NCBI RefSeq assembly: GCF_037975245.1 | Contig: NC_092578.1 | Span: 2,241,001 to 2,305,000 of the forward strand | DNA: 64,000 nucleotides | Direction of reading: 5' to 3' | Source of the DNA: Apostichopus japonicus | Taxonomy: Eukaryota; Echinodermata; Holothuroidea; Aspidochirotida; Stichopodidae | Notes under the pieces: model-generated | The model's input: only the letters and a program-made list of their open reading frames with translations | What the model was told of the DNA's origin: nothing | Databases searched by the model: none | Made by a program: the position numbers and the translations under genes | Shown: piece after piece, positions 40,801 to 53,371 of the stretch | Position numbering within the stretch: the stretch's first letter is position 1 | Layout of the letters: each line of letters starts with the position of its first letter

Positions 40801-43800
40801 GTGCTATAACCTTTGGTAAATTTTGATGTTTTCATGGTGATTTACCCCTTTTTCCTTTTCTAAAGCAGATATTGTATATCAAGTCTTTCATATTTTTCAG
40901 CCAGTGTAGTTATATCCAGACTGTTATACTTGTAGTGGTTTAATAACATTGTGTTTAATTGTATTAACATCAACATACTGGTCCTTAGATAGATAAGTGG
41001 AAATAACTAGGGTTGGGGTTTCTATATGTTGTTTATTCATTAATTTTCTCTTTGTCTGGCTGTGGGTTCAAGTAATGTAAAACATAGTCTGTATCAGGTA
41101 TTCTTGGAATTCTCTTCTACTCTGTACCTTGTGTCATATGTCTTGCATTTCTCTCTGTGATTTTACAGGTTAATTCAGAATTCTACACTGGATGGCTTGA
41201 CCACTGGGGCATGAAGCACCAAGTAACATCTATTACTGCTATAACCAAGACCTTAGATGAATTACTGAAAATAGGAGCTAATGTCAATATGTGAGTGATG
41301 TGGAAAACCATTGCATTGTAAGAATTAGTAGAAGTAGGAGTGAAAAGAGGTGCTGAACTTCCATCATGCAATGTGATGGAAGGGTCAGTAGGGGTCAAGA
41401 TTGTGGGGGATGGGGAGGGGAGGGTATAGACTTTAGATTTTGTTTATATTTGATAGGTTATATCTGCTCAACCTCGTAAACTTGTGAGAACAAATATTGA
41501 ACCATGAACCTGAGAGAGAACTTAGTAAATAAGCCATATTTTCTCGCTTTCTTTTTCCTTTAATGTTGGTTTCATCTTTGACTTGTCACACTGATTTTAT
41601 CAGGTACATGTTTGAAGGTGGTACTAACTTTGGATTTTGGAATGGGGCCAATGGAGGAGGCGACAAATTCAACCCGCAGCCAACAAGCTATGACTACAAC
41701 GCTCCCCTCTCTGAGGCTGGTGACCCAACTGAAAAGTACTATGCCATCAGGGACGTTATTTCCAGGGTAAGGAAATTCTCAAGTGGGTTGTGGGTTATTT
41801 CAGTGTATGAGGCAACTCTTCAGTGACAGTTAACTATTCAAATTATCAAAAGTCTCACTCATCTTCATTTAATGACGAGGTGACTGCGTGTAAGGTATTC
41901 ATTTGTTTGAAAGCTGTGCTTCACAAAGAAACACTGGGATGAAAGGAAAATGTCAAAAATACTAATAAGGTGTTTGAATATGTACATATGCCAGTGTGTT
42001 ACACAGATAGGAACAGAATGTTTATGACAAATTATTGTTGTTGAGATTTAACTTCAGATGTTGTACTTACCATTGTTTTCTTCTCTTCATTTCTCTTTCA
42101 TTTGTTTTTGTTGTAATGTTGCTAACTACATTGTAGATGTTTCTCTTAGTTTGTAAAATTTAAATGTTTTGAATCTTTTTTATACTTTCCCAGCATTCAT
42201 CTATACCAGTTGGCAATGATACTGGACCATCGCCTAAATATGGCTACGGTACTATTCAAATGTCACCACAGACAACATTCTACGATGTGCTGGATACATT
42301 ATCCCCTTACGGACCCATTAACACCACTTACCCCATAACCATGGAACAAATGCAACAGGTAACGGCAGTTAAGAGGGCCATAATAAGTATCGTTATGAAT
42401 CATGTCTCAGGATTTATGTATGAACATCGTATGAAATTATTATAATATCACTAACACTTCTTCTCTATGACCCTGTCATACACACAGGGGAATCATTGAG
42501 TGTTTACATTTGTAAATATATATGATGTTTGCCCATTTGTTTATCATAAAATGTTGAAATTTATTATATTCTGTAATCCATACAAATGCTGCTAGACATG
42601 TATGAATTTATTTAGTAAATTTGCTATACAGTAGAGAAATGCAGAAATTTTTCCCTTTTGTTAAAGTAAGGTATTTTCTTTGAAACATTTCTTTCCATCA
42701 TTTGGATAAGCACTTGATCATTCTTTTTGTGGTTGTTTTTGTTGAAATGATGGTTTGCATACATGGATTGAAAGTGAATCATTGCAGTAAATCATCTTAC
42801 TTCTTGGTATCAGGTATTTGTTATTGTTTGAATGAATGAGCTTTACGTTTCTTCCTGTTTCTCCAAATTACTAATTTTTTTCTCCTTTCAGTACTCTGGT
42901 TTCATGCTTTATCAGACAGCAATCCCTTTCAACGTTACCAGTCCATTGTTTCTCAGTTCCACAGCCATCCGAGACAGGGCTTACATCATGATCAACAAGG
43001 TAAGTGACTTCAATTATCCTTTTACCATGGAAATAGTATTCAAAACTGAGAATATTGTTGGCCTTTTTTCAAAACTTAAAAAGCTCTACTTACCCACAAA
43101 GATTCATTACTGGATCACAAGACATCACATTGTATTGTCTTAATACCAGAGCCATGATAAAACAGATTTGAAAATTTTAACAGAAGTATGATATGAACAA
43201 CGGCAGCTATTTTTTTTTATAGATTTTAAAAGCATTTTTAAAATAAAATTACATTTTACCATCATTTGTTCTGTTACAGGTTCCTCAAGGAATTTTGACA
43301 AGGATTGATAATCACAATATGAGTATAAATGCAACAACAGAGGGCGACATTTTAGATATATTTGTGGAGTCACAGGGTCATCTCAATTATGGGCCTGACT
43401 TGGCTGATCCAAAGGTGAGTGTAAACAATGGTCCGCATTGACACAAAGTGGGTTGTGTTTTGATGTTTCCTGAGATTTTGCCAGGCTTTGAAAATTTATC
43501 AATTTATCTACAGTATTTGGAGCTTGCCAATGTTGATCAATTAAGTTCTTTTTTTTGGTAAGATCATGTCTATAGTCCAAGGTAACTTTTTTTGCATTCT
43601 GAGCATCAATTATGAGTGGTGGGTTGTTGTTGAGTCCTCATGGGAGATTCTGGGTTGTGGACCTAAACTTCTGTGGACCGTAGGTGTGAAGTAATGCTTT
43701 AGCTTGACTTTATTGGGAAGACATCTGAAGTTGAGCATATGGCCATGTAAAACATTTGTGTTTCTTGATGTACAGTGTAAAGGTCTACAGCTATTCTTTT

Positions 43801-45589
43801 AAAAACATTTGGTACATTGATGTGAGTAACATACATTTCCAGTTGAATCTTGTGGAAAGCCAAAGTTGAAAAACAGGGAGTAAAACCTATAGCCATTTGT
43901 GGGTTTCTTGTGGGAGCTAGTATTCATGTTAGTATTTTCCTATCTACGGTTGTCCAATATGGTACTCAGATTTTACATCAATATGTAAAGCATTGCTTCT
44001 CCATGATAAGAAATATTACCGATATTGGATAAAACGATCCTTTTCTTTTGCTCTCTCTCTCTTCTGATGCAGGGTATCTTTGGTAATGTCACATTAAATG
44101 GTACGGTGCTAACTAACTGGTCAATTTATTCATTAGACTTTGACCGAGTGATGCCACTGCTGTTGAAAAAGAGAACTAAGTATCCATACATTAACAAACA
44201 GAAGGTAAAAGATGATGCACCCTTTCAAGTACCATCATTTTACGTAGGGACCCTTCCGGATCTCGCTGTCATAAATCCTCCTCAAGATACCTTCCTAAGG
44301 ACCACCGGCTGGACAAAGGTATGTTCTTATGATTTGATTGGCTGCACAATATTATATTACTTGTCGTCCTGGTAGAACATGTAATTATCATATAAGAGAG
44401 TATTCAGTTACTTTACTGCTAGGGGCAGAGTAAATGTTGGTTAGAGCAAAGAGACAGACGGTATCATAATGTTACCGTACCTAGAATAGACAATGCATAG
44501 GGCAGGCTGGTTTAGATGGTTAAAGGCATTGAAGACTCTCCCCAAACTGTGTATTGACTGTACACTAGTTTCTAATTACCGACGGTATCAAGCTGTGTGT
44601 GTAGTTTCTGGTATCGATGGTGGTGTTTGTTACACCTCATTTGAAACTGGGTCAGATTACCGGCATGAGATGTTTCTTTGTGCGCGAGTCTTTACTCCCT
44701 TTAAGCCTTAGACTTAGGTGTCTGCATATCGGATACTAAGGTACAGAATGTTGGCTACTTTTTCTTTCGTGGACCGGATTGAAATCTTTGGCTGGCCAAA
44801 TTTTCCAGCAGGCCTGCCTATTGAGAAACCCAGTAATCGATGGTAATAATTGTGTTTATGCATGGCTTCTCATGTACATTGGGTATCCCCACAATATTCC
44901 TTTATAGCAACATACTCAGGGGCTGTTGTATGTTTGAGCAACATCCTCAGGGGATGTTGTGTGTTTGAGCAACATCGCATGTGATGTTGTGTGTTTGAAC
45001 AACATCCTCAAGGGATGTTGTGTGTTTGAGCAACATCCTCAGGGGATGTTGTGTGTTTTTTTTCAGAGATGTGAATATCTATAAACTCAGTTAGTTATTC
45101 CCAAAGTTTATAAACAGTCAACAGGACTAAATGCTTGACTTGACTCATAAGTCAGATCAGAATGCTCTAGTTTAACTCATCTTTATACCCACTCTAATAC
45201 ATATTCAGATTTCTGTGTCTCATTCTGAAATATCAATTGATATTAAGATGTTATTTTTATGATACCACTTTAGTATAAATCACTAACTCTCACCTATAGT
45301 AAGCATAATTATTGCCTACCATTTTCATTTTCATTCATAGGGTCAGGCATACATCAATGGATTTAACTTGGGACGATACTGGCCAATGAAGGGACCACAG
45401 GTCACCCTTTATGTTCCAGCCAGCATCTTACATGCAAGTCCGAAGATAAATAAACTGCTACTCTTTGAACTAGAGGGTGCACCATGCAGTCCAGAGCAGT
45501 TGTGTACGATTGAATTCATTGACCGACCAATTATAAATGGAACAGTGCATCAGAAAGACTTTATTGGCGGCAAATGGTCAAACTTCTAA
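34816..45589 (+). CDS. GLB1: Lysosomal acid beta-galactosidase (GH35)
   Basis: Fourteen exons join in phase: 34816-34887, 36601-36770, 37655-37805, 38390-38450, 39383-39477, 39884-40064, 40473-40531, 41169-41290, 41604-41766, 42194-42358, 42892-42999, 43280-43414, 44073-44318, 45341-45589. The predicted protein is 658 aa (human 677). Exon 1 encodes a signal peptide ([20 protein letters not shown]), supporting this ATG. The GH35 barrel shows [21 protein letters not shown] and the acid/base glutamate in VENEYGS (E187, human E188). The nucleophile lies in [13 protein letters not shown] (E267, human E268), followed by [16 protein letters not shown]. The C-terminal beta domains end in GRYWP...FIDRP. 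The enzyme removes terminal beta-galactose from gangliosides and glycoproteins in lysosomes (family knowledge). Several N-glycosylation sequons (NVT, NTT, NAT, NGT) are present. Both catalytic residues are intact. Confidence 0.96.
35453..36045. mobile_element. 593-bp MITE with 8-bp target duplication, GLB1 intron 1
   Basis: The direct repeat GACATCTA flanks the element at 35445-35452 and 36046-36053. The ends are inverted: the left begins GGGTGTTACTAAAACGAATG, and the right end read in reverse begins GGGACAAACTAAAACGAATG. Further copies of CGAATGACA near the left end and of its complement TGTCATTCG near the right end form subterminal arrays. No transposase frame is present. An 8-bp duplication points to the hAT (or P/Merlin-like) type. 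Confidence 0.88.
37172..37208. repeat. Perfect palindrome, 17-bp arms, 3-nt loop
   Basis: TACCAGGGAGTTGTTAT (37172-37188) is exactly complementary to 37192-37208 across TCC. It lies in GLB1 intron 2. Confidence 0.97.
38710..38770. repeat. Inverted repeat, 25-bp arms, 11-nt loop, GLB1 intron 4
   Basis: The arm at 38710-38734 (GGTGTAGATATTTAACCAAC...) pairs with 38746-38770 with one mismatch. It is a strong potential hairpin in the pre-mRNA. Confidence 0.95.
44909..45058. repeat. 31-bp tandem repeat of small hairpins, 5 copies, GLB1 intron 13
   Basis: The unit is AACATCCTCAGGGGATGTT followed by GTGTGTTTGAGC. Each unit is itself a dyad (AACATCC / GGATGTT), so the array is a chain of stem-loops. 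The third copy (AACATCGCATGTGATGTT) keeps the dyad despite base changes. Confidence 0.93.
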
Positions 45590-47232
45590 CACTGTTGTAG
45601 ATAATGTACTCGTCTGTGCTATATTGGATTGAGAGGGCAGAAAAGTAAGGTTAACCAGTGACCCTGGGGGAAAGTTGAGTTATTTTGTTCTATTTCACCT
45701 GAAAGAATGCAGATACTTTTATAACTCCCCAAAGGAACCTTCCCTTACCCTCCACCCTCCCCCTTCAGTCACCTCTCTTATTTTCACATCTTTAATAACT
45801 TTGAAGCTTATGTAGTGATTCAGATTGTTTCGATGTGGCAGATTTCTGGATTCTCTCGGTGTAGTAATTGACATGTTACATACAAATGCATGTAGGTTAC
45901 AGTCTAGATGTAACAGGCCTTGAGTGCGGATCAAGTCCTGTTTGGATTTTTGTGCACAGGCTCCATCTTGTCGGACTTTACTTAAAAAGGAACAGGTATA
46001 TTTTTTGTGTTATAAAAATGGTTATTCAGACTGAAATCTAGTCCAAAGATATATTTCTTATTTACCATGAGATGGTAAGACTAATTAAAACTATATTCAA
46101 CTTAATACAAAAAAGACCAGAAATATTAAACTTACATTTTTTTCTTCCTTTTTATACATTATTTCTAACGGAAGTTCCTATAACTTGTTATGATCTCATG
46201 ACATTGAATCATCAAAAGACACAAGTTAGTATTGTATGTAAATATAGGGATATGTAAATAAGCAGTGCTAGGTTAAGATGAAACCAAAAAGCTATCAATA
46301 TCATGTAATGAGGTAAGACAATTTACTGTTACATAATGTGCACTCGCCCCAAGGTCCAGCTCATTTGATCATTTTTACGTACAACACTCTTCATTTTAAA
46401 GATGTCATGTGATATGTAGGATGGCTAAACGGTATCTTTACACAACCCCTATCGTTGCATTCTGTGTTGTACTTATGTAGCTGAACCTTGGGACGCCATA
46501 GTTGCTGTGTTTGCGCGCAAACTTATAACCGCTAATGGCTTAAAATCTGTGTGAAAAGAAATTGAGGCACTTTCATGAACTACGTCACTCATTTACTGGA
46601 AATGTACTTTATTATTAATTAAAGATTTCATGCGTGTGTAATGTTAGGGAAACTTCCCCTTGCTTCCTGCATTTTGACTGACAGTCTTTTATGATATAAA
46701 TCTATAATATAGTTGAAGGATAAATGTTAACCACAGAGCAAAACCAGAGAGATGGTCAGTACTTTTGTTTTCAGAAGAACCTTTGTGCTGATAACATCAC
46801 AAAGTATAACTGTATACCACCCTACAACCTGAAGTTAAGGTTTCTCAGAAGATTAAATGAAGAACAAATAGACTATTATATTGTTTCTAAAATATTAGTT
46901 GCTAATGTGTCTGCTATTAGCTTACAGCCTTATGGTCTTATGTGTAAACGGTGAGACCAAATATAATATCAGTTTGGTGTAAAATTTATTTTAGGAATCT
47001 TTCTGGTTAGACCAGGGATACATCTGTAATAGAGATGTTATTATCAGGAATGCCTGAAGATGAAGATGTTTAAAAGTTGATAACAAATAGCTGCTTCAGA
47101 AAAGGAATGAAAAGAGAGGAAACAATGGAAGTTGGTATGTTGGAACAATGTTGTGAAGTAGAAGATGAGGCTTGAACAATTACAATGACAGTTTTGTTGG
47201 TCAAAATTCTGTTATCAAATTGTTATTATATG

Positions 47233-47385
47233 ACAAGTGTGTTTATTGTATGTAAATCTCACTATAAATATTCATGATGTTATCAAATAGATCCTTCACC
47301 CTTCCCCCCCCCCAAGTGTCTTTATTGTATGTAAATCACACTATAAATATTCATGATGTTATCAAATAGATCCTCCCCCCCCCCC
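47233..47385. repeat. 80-bp tandem duplication ending in poly-C
   Basis: The segment starting CAAGTGTGTTTATTGTATG at 47233 recurs at 47313 and both copies end in a C run of 10-15 bases. The C runs may have mediated slippage. Confidence 0.93.
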
Positions 47386-48121
47386 CCCGTTGCTAAATTC
47401 ATGTCATAGGTCATGTCATAAACTATGAAATTTGCGTTTCTAATCACTTATATGAAAAGCAGGCAAAATTCTAATGTATTTTACGTAATTTAAAAGTCTT
47501 TCATTTTCTACTGTTACAATGCTATTTTGAATACACAAATGCTTATACTGCACTTACACACCTCAAGTCAAGGAGTTTTCCTTTTATGGTTTCATTAACA
47601 TAATCATGTTTGAAAGTTAATAATCTTTCTGCTGTATTCCCTTTTAATTTTGAGTTTCATTCTTAGATGAAGTTTGACTTACAAATACACTATCCAATCA
47701 ATCAAGTGGCTAGGGCATGCCCACTTAAGAGGGCTGTTTGTGTTAATATTCATAAATATACAGTTGAATCTTCTGATTATCTGTTTGAGCTATTCCTGGT
47801 AGATTTGTTGAGACTGGGGACCAAATGCAAAACTAGGCTGCTTTAAAGTGATTCCAGAGCCAACTTTAATTTGTGTGTGTGGGATAGGAAGTGGGGAAGG
47901 ATGGGTTACCGATTATGAGAGAAACCTACCGGTATAGTCACATCCAATCATGAATACCATTGGAATGGGAACAGAGTAATGGAACTGATGGACTGTAGTA
48001 ATTTGTTCCCCCATCTAACCTCCACCCCTCCCCCTCCAGGTTAATCCCCTTGTCTGGATATCGTATATATTATTTTCATGTACAGGTCAACACGTACAGT
48101 AAGATGCGGTAATCTAATCAC

Positions 48122-49228
48122 GGGGTCTGCCCGATATTCATAAGGTCCGCTAAGTTCATACGGGTCATTGTTCATAAGGTTCGTTATTCATAACATGCAT
48201 TTTTTTCGATAAAGAGGTTCGCTATTCATAATGGAAATAAAGGTTCGTTATTCATAATAAAAAAGGATCATAATTCATAAGGTTCGGTATTCATAATGGA
48301 AACAAAGGTTCGATATTCATAATGGGCAAAACGGTTCGATATCCATAATGGACAAAAAGGTTCGTTATTCATAATGGGACAAAGGGTTCGATATTCATAA
48401 TAGAACAAAGGGTTCGTAATCCATAATAGACAAAAAGGTTCATTATTCATTATAGGAAGAAAGGTTCATTATTCATAATAGGAAGAAAGGTCCGATATTC
48501 ATAATCGATGAAAAGGTTCGTAATCCGTAATGTGAAAAAAGTTCGTTATTCATAATAGGAGAGAGTGCGTCATACAAGTGCAAAGACGTCCTCCATTTTC
48601 GCGGACGCCCATAATGTTCAACCAGTGGCCTCAGCAGACTTTTTATTCGGGGGGGGGCAACAGGTCTATGGGGGGGGGGCACCACCAGATGGTGGCAGAT
48701 GCATAGTTTTGCAGAGAATATGAGCCACACACTATCAAGACCATGCTTCACCCTACCCCCTGCAGCAAAACCTACATTTTCGACATATTCCTTTGGGCCA
48801 GTCCTCTCTCCTTCCTGTATTTCGCATATTTGTACGTTTCCTAAAGGGGTCCTTTCCTCATTGTGAATGATACCGAACCTTTTTGGCTAGGCCTATTATG
48901 AATAACGGACCCTTTGTTCCATTATGAATATCGAACCTTTTTGTCTATTATGGATTACGAACCCTTTGCTCTATTATGAATATCGAACCCTTCGTCCTAT
49001 TATGAATAACGAGCCTTTTTTTCACCATTATGAATATCGAACCCTTTTACCAATTATGAACAACGAACCTTTTTCACCATTATGAATATCGAACCTTATG
49101 AACTATGAACCGTTTTGCTCATTATGAATAGCGAACCTTAGCCTATGAACAATGAACCTTATGGATAATGACCCTTATGAACAATGAACCTTATGAATAT
49201 AGCACCTTATGAATATCGGGCTGTCACC
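48122..49228. mobile_element. 1.1-kb foldback DNA element with subterminal repeat arrays
   Basis: The direct repeat CTAATCAC flanks the element (48114-48121 and 49229-49236). The left end reads GGGGTCTGCCCGATATTC and the right end in reverse GGTGACAGCCCGATATTC. The left arm (to about 48560) is an array of roughly 25-27-bp units like GGTTCGATATTCATAATGGG. The right arm (from about 48860) holds the same units inverted (ATTATGAATATCGAACC). The central ~300 bp is unrelated and has two poly-G runs. No transposase frame is present. It is a non-autonomous foldback or MITE-type element. Confidence 0.9.
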
Positions 49229-51017
49229 CTAATCACAGCGGTATACATAGCTAATATGCTGCAGACAATCTTTTGTATTGTGATCGCACGGAATGTTTGC
49301 CCTAGTCTGCTGTCCCCCTATACAAGTGTCAAGGATGCATTTAGAATAAAAGACGATTAAGTTTTAATGAAGAATTGCAATTGCGTGTGTTAGCATTCTT
49401 TACATGAAGTCCTAGATGGTGAATTTCTGTCTCCCCTAATCCTCTTATGCCTCTAAACTATTTATTTATTTGTTCTTGGAATACGTCAAGAGTTATTAAT
49501 CTGGCAATGAAATAACGGACTCGAACACAAACTTTCGAACCGAATTGACCACCGGAAACACCAAGAGCATGATGAAATCAAGAGTCAATCACTTAAGGAT
49601 ATTTTCACTTTCTCAGACTAGGAAGAAGGACAGATCTCCGCAACAAAATGGTGGTAATTAGTAATCATGTATAGGTTACAGTTTCAACATAATAATGATA
49701 AAATCTTCTTACACAAACATTTTTTAAATAAAAGAATTATACTTCAGTGCCCGAGACGTGAAACAACCTGGTTAAGATACACTGACTTTGTTCCATTAGT
49801 AACATATGGATTAAATACTGTGATCGACTATAGGTATAACGAATAACTCAATGTATTCTATTGTCATACTTTTTTTCCGGGGGAGGGGGCAGGTGGAGGG
49901 GGACTCTAAGACAAAGTTACATGGAAGTCGTTATAAAATCATGGATCCGCCCGTGAAGCTATTGATTTATTGATGCCTATGTTTCTCTCAGTGACCGGCA
50001 TCCTTTTCTTTGACTCTTACCCATCATTCGGAAACTATAACGAACACTGGAGTCGATCTGTAGCTTCCCTCTGGAAATTCAAAGAAATCAAGTAAAAGGG
50101 AACCAAATAGCAAAAACAAAAACACTGTGCTCTCTCGTCACAGAAATAGTTAACAGGTGCAACTTTAATTGACTGTACGGTACATGTTAAGCAGGTCATG
50201 AACTTATAAACTTCCGGCACAATACAATAAGTGAAACAAAGAACAATGAATGAAACGGCGCGCGCGTCTTAATTTTGAAGACACAGGTGTGTCAGTGATG
50301 TAAACATCCCATGTGTGTTTATTATAAAGTGTATACGAAACAGGTTGGATGCATTAATTAAGCAGTCGATTTAAAAACCATCACAGACGGCTGAAGCCTG
50401 AATAAATGAGGTCTTTAACTCAGGGACGCTACCAATGTTTTGCAGTAGTATACTGTTTTAGTGTAAAAAGAGGCATATATGCTAATAATTTAGCATACTG
50501 ATGTAACACGTTAGTAGCGCCTTTGATTCAATCATCAACAGCCTCAGAGGGACAACACACAGTTATACCTTCCTTTGTGTAATGATAAGCGTCAACCATC
50601 CTGCCATCGATCAAGGACTAAAAGTTTAGCTGTTACTGCCAGAAAGTCGATCTTCACTACTTAAACTTTAAGGTGGAGTATTGAAGGTCTATGGTTTGGT
50701 AAGCCGCAGTCAACAACGAAGACCAAACGAATGTTGGGGAATTTTACATATTTATTCTCAGTCTTGACAAGTTGGCACCCGGTCATCGTTCTTGTCCGTA
50801 CGATTTACTAACCAAGAGTAACCAAGCCGGATGACGTCCACTTTAAACACCCAAACAGCCCGAAGAGTAAGTATGAATAGCCGAGTGCACTTATAATTTC
50901 TATATAAGCCTGTTACGATCAACTCGATCAAGGCCAGAATACACCTCCCCTTGGATTCACAACTCAAATGACTAAACAATACACTGTAAAATTTAACTTT
51001 AAATATAACAATAAGTA

Positions 51018-51023
51018 TTTATT
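51018..51023 (-). terminator. LTR polyadenylation signal AATAAA
   Basis: On the minus strand AATAAA lies about 550 bp downstream of the LTR TATA box and about 110 bp before the LTR end, as expected for the R/U5 boundary. Confidence 0.6.
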
Positions 51024-51571
51024 TAATTGTGTGTTCAAGGTAATTAAAATCAAACAAAGATCATTTATCAATATCAAAGCAGTTTACACTAAAACAGATT
51101 TAATAAGTTATACTATAATTTACTCACGACCTGGTCACTGTGTGCCGCGACGCGAGCGCAGTGACAAAAAGTCCTGGCGAATATTCCAGCGAAACTTGTA
51201 GTCGGACGAATGTCCAATATTGAAGAAATCCAGCTCCCAACTTGATGACTTCCACTTCGGAGGTCGACTACTAATGAATGTCCAAGTTGTGCTTGCAGCT
51301 TGTTTATTCTTGGATTCCTGTCCTTGGGTAACTCAGAGGCCACAATAAGTAGTACTGACTGGCACAGAACCGAAGACGGCTACACAACGATGGGCGACTT
51401 CGAAGCCGGTAAACTTGTAGCAAATCCACTAATAAAAAGACAGCTATAACTTTACTGTCAAACTAAGTGAGTATTTACTCACACTGGAATTGTAGGATTC
51501 ACTTGAGCGAGAGGTTATTAAACTCCTGGAGCAAAGATGGTTAAAAACTCTTGATCTCAAATTATCAGGTG

Positions 51572-51579
51572 CTTATATA
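51572..51579 (-). promoter_or_regulatory. LTR TATA box TATATAAG
   Basis: On the minus strand the sequence GGCTATATAAGC is a good TATA match inside the solo LTR, about 415 bp from its 5' end. Transcription would start near 51545. Confidence 0.7.
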
Positions 51580-51814
51580 GCCTTTTCACAAGTCCAGAAA
51601 GATCTTGAAATGTCCATCCATTCTAGAAGCATCTTACAGTAGCTCCAGCTCAGTTCAACCAACCCAAAAGGTCACTTCATCTTTCCAGGAAATCCTCACC
51701 TAGTGTTCTAAAAATAGCACAGGGGATGTCCCCTTGGCGGCACTCCAATGTTCTAGCATGTTCCAATGTGTACCTTGTTGAGATGTTCTAAATTGTTCTC
51801 AAATGTTCTAACTC

Positions 51815-51827
51815 TTCTAGAAGCTTC
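51815..51827. promoter_or_regulatory. Perfect heat-shock element in the LTR U3
   Basis: TTCTAGAAGCTTC contains three alternating pentamers (TTC-nn-GAA-nn-TTC), the HSF1 trimer consensus. It lies about 240 bp upstream of the LTR TATA box. A second partial site, TTCTAGAAGC at 51621-51630, is about 42 bp upstream of the TATA box. Further TTC/GAA half sites lie between them (several GTTCTA blocks at 51690-51810). Confidence 0.6.
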
Positions 51828-53282
51828 TCAACTTTTCCAAATATTCTGCACACACCAGATATGCACACACACACCAGGCAGTTCTATACTATGATTCTTA
51901 GATTAATATATAATATTCTATGATATTGATTTATAATACAACTAATTGTTGCAAAAATCATACAAATTATTGAGATTACTTAGGGGCCTGTAACAAGCCG
52001 GATACACTGTATGCCTAAGTTATATCATTGAATTATTCGCTACCATTGCCTCATTCCGATTAACGTCTATAGCAGGATTATTTAAGCCTCGGAATTAATG
52101 ACGTATAAAATTTGAATTCTCCTCTGAGGCTGATTCCATGCTATTCCTTACTACAACGAATTATGTTCTTATAATTCATACAACCTATACAAAACATACT
52201 ATTGTGATGCAAATCAAGTATCGGTTTTGTATAGATTTAAAAGGTCTGGCCAGCTTTTCGATCAGAAAAGACCGTAAGGGGATAGGGTCCAAACTTGCCA
52301 ACTTTTTTACCGTGAAACTCTCGGTTTTTGTGTATTGTCTCACGGTGGGATCTCCAAATCTCACATGCAAGAATATTAAATCGGTAAGGAGAATTTAATG
52401 TATAGTTGTGGATATGAATGTGAAAACGATGAGTGTTATTTGACTTCAGAACGTTTTGTAAATATCTAGTTGTCGGGCACAAGTCTCCAAGTTTACCATA
52501 TAGGACTGAGGGGTTGACAGGTCTAAGATTTTGTCTCATAACTTTAGTTTGACCATTTCCTAGTAATTAGAGGGTTTTATTTGCATTACAAAGAATGAAT
52601 AAATCAGTTGTAGGCTAATCATTCTTGATCATTACTATATTAAGGAACTTCTTTGCAGTTTATGTGTTGTGTTAAGGAACAGTCCGAAGTATTTGCTCAC
52701 GCACAAAATGTATGTTATTTATTGCATTGTCACTGTTGAAAGTTATACAGCATTTTACTTTTTACACTGAAATCTATCAGTGGGAAACAAGGACTTCTAA
52801 ACTTCTAAGTACGTGCGTATGTGGGGACAGAGGGAAGCTGTTCCGTAAACCCACATCTAATTCGGCAAGGTTAACATCCTCCCAAAGTGCAAACATGGGC
52901 ACAAATTTGCGCACATTGTCACACAACTCTAAAAGTCACTGCTACAATATGAACCCTCAAAGCCGATGTGTGAAATTGATGGCGCCCTTACAAAACAAAT
53001 TCTGTATTTAACTCAACGCACAAATAAGGGTCTTCGCTGTTATACATTTAGCGAAAGGTAGTAATCATAATATAATAATAATAAGCAGTATTTTTTTCCA
53101 ACCCAACGCTTAAGCAACCACATATGAGGGAGGAATCGCATGGGCATATGGATTACGACTTACACGTCGGGTGGCTTCCAATTCAACATTTTAACTCAAA
53201 TTTGAAATCTTAATCAATTAAGAAAGTCATTTCAGATTGGCAAACAGTAAATCGTTCTTGGATGAAAATCACACCTTACAAT

Positions 53283-53371
53283 GACCCCACCAGGTTTCGA
53301 ACGCGGATCCCCCCCGATTGCTAAGCCTCATTGCTTCAAATGCTCCACCTTTCTCCACTCGGCCACAGCAC
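53283..53371 (-). mobile_element. tRNA-like (Leu/Ser class) SINE head or tRNA pseudogene
   Basis: On the minus strand GTGCTGTGGCCGAGTGGAG carries an A box (TGGCCGAGTGG) and CGCGTTCGAAACC a B box, about 54 nt apart, as in long-variable-arm tRNAs. A G run in place of a paired variable arm and poor acceptor pairing argue against a working tRNA. A derived SINE or pseudogene is more likely. Confidence 0.6.

Larger units (their letters stand above)
50911..51995 (-). mobile_element. Solo LTR of a retrotransposon, minus orientation, 1,085 bp
   Basis: The element is bounded by TGTTAC...GTAACA inverted ends and by the 4-bp direct repeat AGCC (50907-50910 and 51996-51999). Read on the minus strand it has a U3-like region, a TATA box, a polyadenylation signal and a short U5-like end. 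No primer-binding site, gag or pol sequence adjoins it, and target duplications on both sides show that the two LTRs recombined to one. The 4-bp duplication fits Gypsy- or ERV-like integrases, but the superfamily is not certain. An open frame at 51113-51343 lies inside the LTR and is not considered a gene. Confidence 0.85.

Noticed and set aside
46724-46954. Plus-strand open frame of 76 codons downstream of GLB1
   Set aside because: No recognisable domain; located in the likely 3' UTR or intergenic sequence; length is within chance for AT-rich DNA.
51113-51343. Minus-strand open frame of 76 codons in the 51-kb region
   Set aside because: It lies inside the solo LTR, downstream of its TATA box, and has no recognised domain; LTRs rarely encode proteins.
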